Notes under the pieces: model-generated
The model's database searches: none
The model's input: the letters and a program-made list of their open reading frames with translations, nothing else
What the model was told of the DNA's origin: nothing
Translations under genes and position numbers: made by a program
Part shown: piece after piece, positions 5,434-6,436 of the stretch
Position numbering within the stretch: the stretch's first letter is position 1
Layout: every line of letters starts with the position of its first letter
Assembly: GCA_026397695.1 (NCBI GenBank)
Contig: JAPLUJ010000448.1
Location: 1 to 6,436, forward strand
Length of the DNA: 6,436 bases
Reading direction: 5' to 3'
Origin: Verrucomicrobiota bacterium
GTDB taxonomy: Bacteria; Verrucomicrobiota; Verrucomicrobiia; Verrucomicrobiales; Akkermansiaceae

Positions 5434-6436
5434 GGGGGGCATGCCTGAGTTGGGCGGCACGCGTGCCGCAGACCGCGTGGGAGGGGGGGTGAAGAAACGT
5501 TTGATGGCGGAGAGAATCCCGTCAGATACGTTCTGGTTTACGGGTATGGGATGGGCACTGGCCGCGAGTCCCTGTTTACGTTTGGCAATGATGTGGCTTA
5601 ACGCTTCGACCAGAGCAGGGTTGGTATCAAAGATCTGCTTCATGGCGGCGTGGCCTATCTCCAGCACTTTAGTTTCTTCAAGTGCCACGATATCGGAGGT
5701 GCGTGGCTCACCGGTCAACAAGGCCATTTCCCCAAAGAATGCTCCTTCACCCAAAGTGGCAACAGAAGAGCGGACATGACCGTCTTCACTGAGTTGCACG
5801 CTCACCCGCCCGTGATGGATGACGAACATGGACGAGCCTGGATCCCCGGTTCGTATGATCATCTCTCCCGGCGCGTAAACATGACTTGTGACCGCCCGCG
5901 CAAGCATTGCGGTTTCTTCCCTTGAGAGGGGCGTGAAGATATCGACTGCCGCCAGCCGTTCAAGAATCGCTCCGGCGTCGTCATCGCCGTGTCCCGGGTG
6001 GGGTTTGCGTTCCATCAGCAGGGTGCGCGTTGGATAGGCGAAGTTAAGGTTGGCGCGACGGAACGCATACCAGATCCGCTGGCGTATCAACGCGTCCGTG
6101 TCTTCATGTCTTGTATAGTCCTCCGGCCAATACTTGACTTCATACTCCACCCCGCTGTCACCGAGGTTTCTGATGCGCACCACGGGAGTCATGATCCGTG
6201 AGATGTTGTCAACCGCGCGAATCGCTTCCCTGACCACATGGATGGTTTTCGCAGGTGAGTCGGTATACAACGTGTTGAAGAATACGCAGCGGGCATTGAG
6301 ATTGCTGTACGGGCAGACTTCGATTGGCTCCCTGGCCGCCGTGTTGTTATTGATCAATATGACATGGTTGGCAAATGTTCGGATCTTGATTGCGCGCCAG
6401 GTGATCTGTTCCACGGTACCCGTGTGCCTCAGGGCA
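5422..6436 (-). CDS. MscS-family channel with C-terminal cyclic-nucleotide-binding domain (5' end cut by window edge)
   Basis: The frame is open to the right edge; 337 C-terminal residues are visible and the N-terminal membrane helices are missing. An apparent start at 6414 is an internal Val codon (GTG), not the gene start. Visible residues 6-31 (GTVEQITWRAIKIRT, then VILINNN) match the MscS beta domain. The alpha/beta domain runs to about 145 and includes YPTRTLLME. A cNMP-binding domain follows at about 158-268: PGEMIIRTGDPGSSMFVI, then the phosphate-binding cassette FGEMALLTGEPRTS, with E226 for the ribose and R235 for the phosphate. Known proteins with this order are bacterial cyclic-nucleotide-gated (bCNG) channels, inner-membrane MscS homologues controlled by ligand. 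The tail is Pro-rich and ends in PPPTS, encoded by a 9-base homopolymer. The neighbouring cyclase is the obvious source of ligand. Base composition looks lower in GC than in the other genes. Confidence 0.93.
   Translation of the reverse strand, partial: ALRHTGTVEQITWRAIKIRTFANHVILINNNTAAREPIEVCPYSNLNARCVFFNTLYTDSPAKTIHVVREAIRAVDNISRIMTPVVRIRNLGDSGVEYEVKYWPEDYTRHEDTDALIRQRIWYAFRRANLNFAYPTRTLLMERKPHPGHGDDDAGAILERLAAVDIFTPLSREETAMLARAVTSHVYAPGEMIIRTGDPGSSMFVIHHGRVSVQLSEDGHVRSSVATLGEGAFFGEMALLTGEPRTSDIVALEETKVLEIGHAAMKQIFDTNPALVEALSHIIAKRKQGLAASAHPIPVNQNVSDGILSAIKRFFTPPPTRSAARVPPNSGMPPPTS
5431..5439. repeat. Nine-G homopolymer in the 3' end of the channel gene
   Basis: Nine consecutive G on the plus strand read as CCC CCC CCC (three Pro) in the channel gene, six bases before its stop codon. 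A second run of seven G lies at 5483-5489 in the same Pro-rich tail. Runs of this length are prone to replication slippage and to sequencing error. Loss of one base would replace the last two residues with a tail ending QAKWVTWFP. Gain of one base would remove the stop and extend the protein by roughly 60 residues into antisense of the cyclase. Confidence 0.6.

Noticed and set aside
6412..6414. Start codon of the channel gene at 6414
   Set aside because: The codon is an internal Val (GTG) in the conserved MscS GTVEQITW motif; the frame continues to the window edge, so the true start is outside.

Overview
This 6.4 kb window comes from a GC-rich Gram-negative bacterium. Two proteins carry signal peptides, one of them looks like an outer-membrane beta-barrel, and a ComM-type ATPase is present. 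Leucine is very often TTG and Shine-Dalgarno sequences are weak or absent. This would fit Verrucomicrobiota or a related phylum, but no marker gene here proves it.

Layout, left to right. (1) 1-1339, minus strand: most of comM, the YifB-type AAA+ helicase of natural transformation; its last ~60 residues lie beyond the left edge. (2) 1340-1443: a 104-base spacer. (3) 1444-2247, minus: a secreted FecR-domain protein. (4) 2278-3225, minus: a probable outer-membrane beta-barrel protein, 30 bases upstream of the FecR gene and probably co-transcribed with it. The 30-base gap carries a G-quadruplex-type motif on the + strand. (5) 3257-5416, plus: a CHASE2-domain class III nucleotide cyclase, divergent from the barrel gene with almost no space between the starts. 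(6) 5422-6436, minus: the C-terminal 337 residues of an MscS-family channel fused to a cyclic-nucleotide-binding domain. It converges on the cyclase with 5 bases between the stop codons and runs off the right edge.

The striking point is functional. A membrane cyclase with an extracytoplasmic sensor lies tail-to-tail with a channel whose regulatory domain should bind the cyclase's product, and head-to-head with an operon for a secreted FecR protein and an outer-membrane barrel. A reasonable hypothesis is an envelope-sensing circuit: barrel and FecR protein in the envelope, CHASE2 domain as periplasmic sensor, cAMP or cGMP as messenger, and the MscS/cNMP channel as membrane output. Each family assignment rests on visible motifs; the circuit is inferred from gene order. 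comM is probably an unrelated housekeeping neighbour.

No tRNA, rRNA, CRISPR array, insertion sequence or integrase was seen. No gene-free stretch exceeds about 105 bases.
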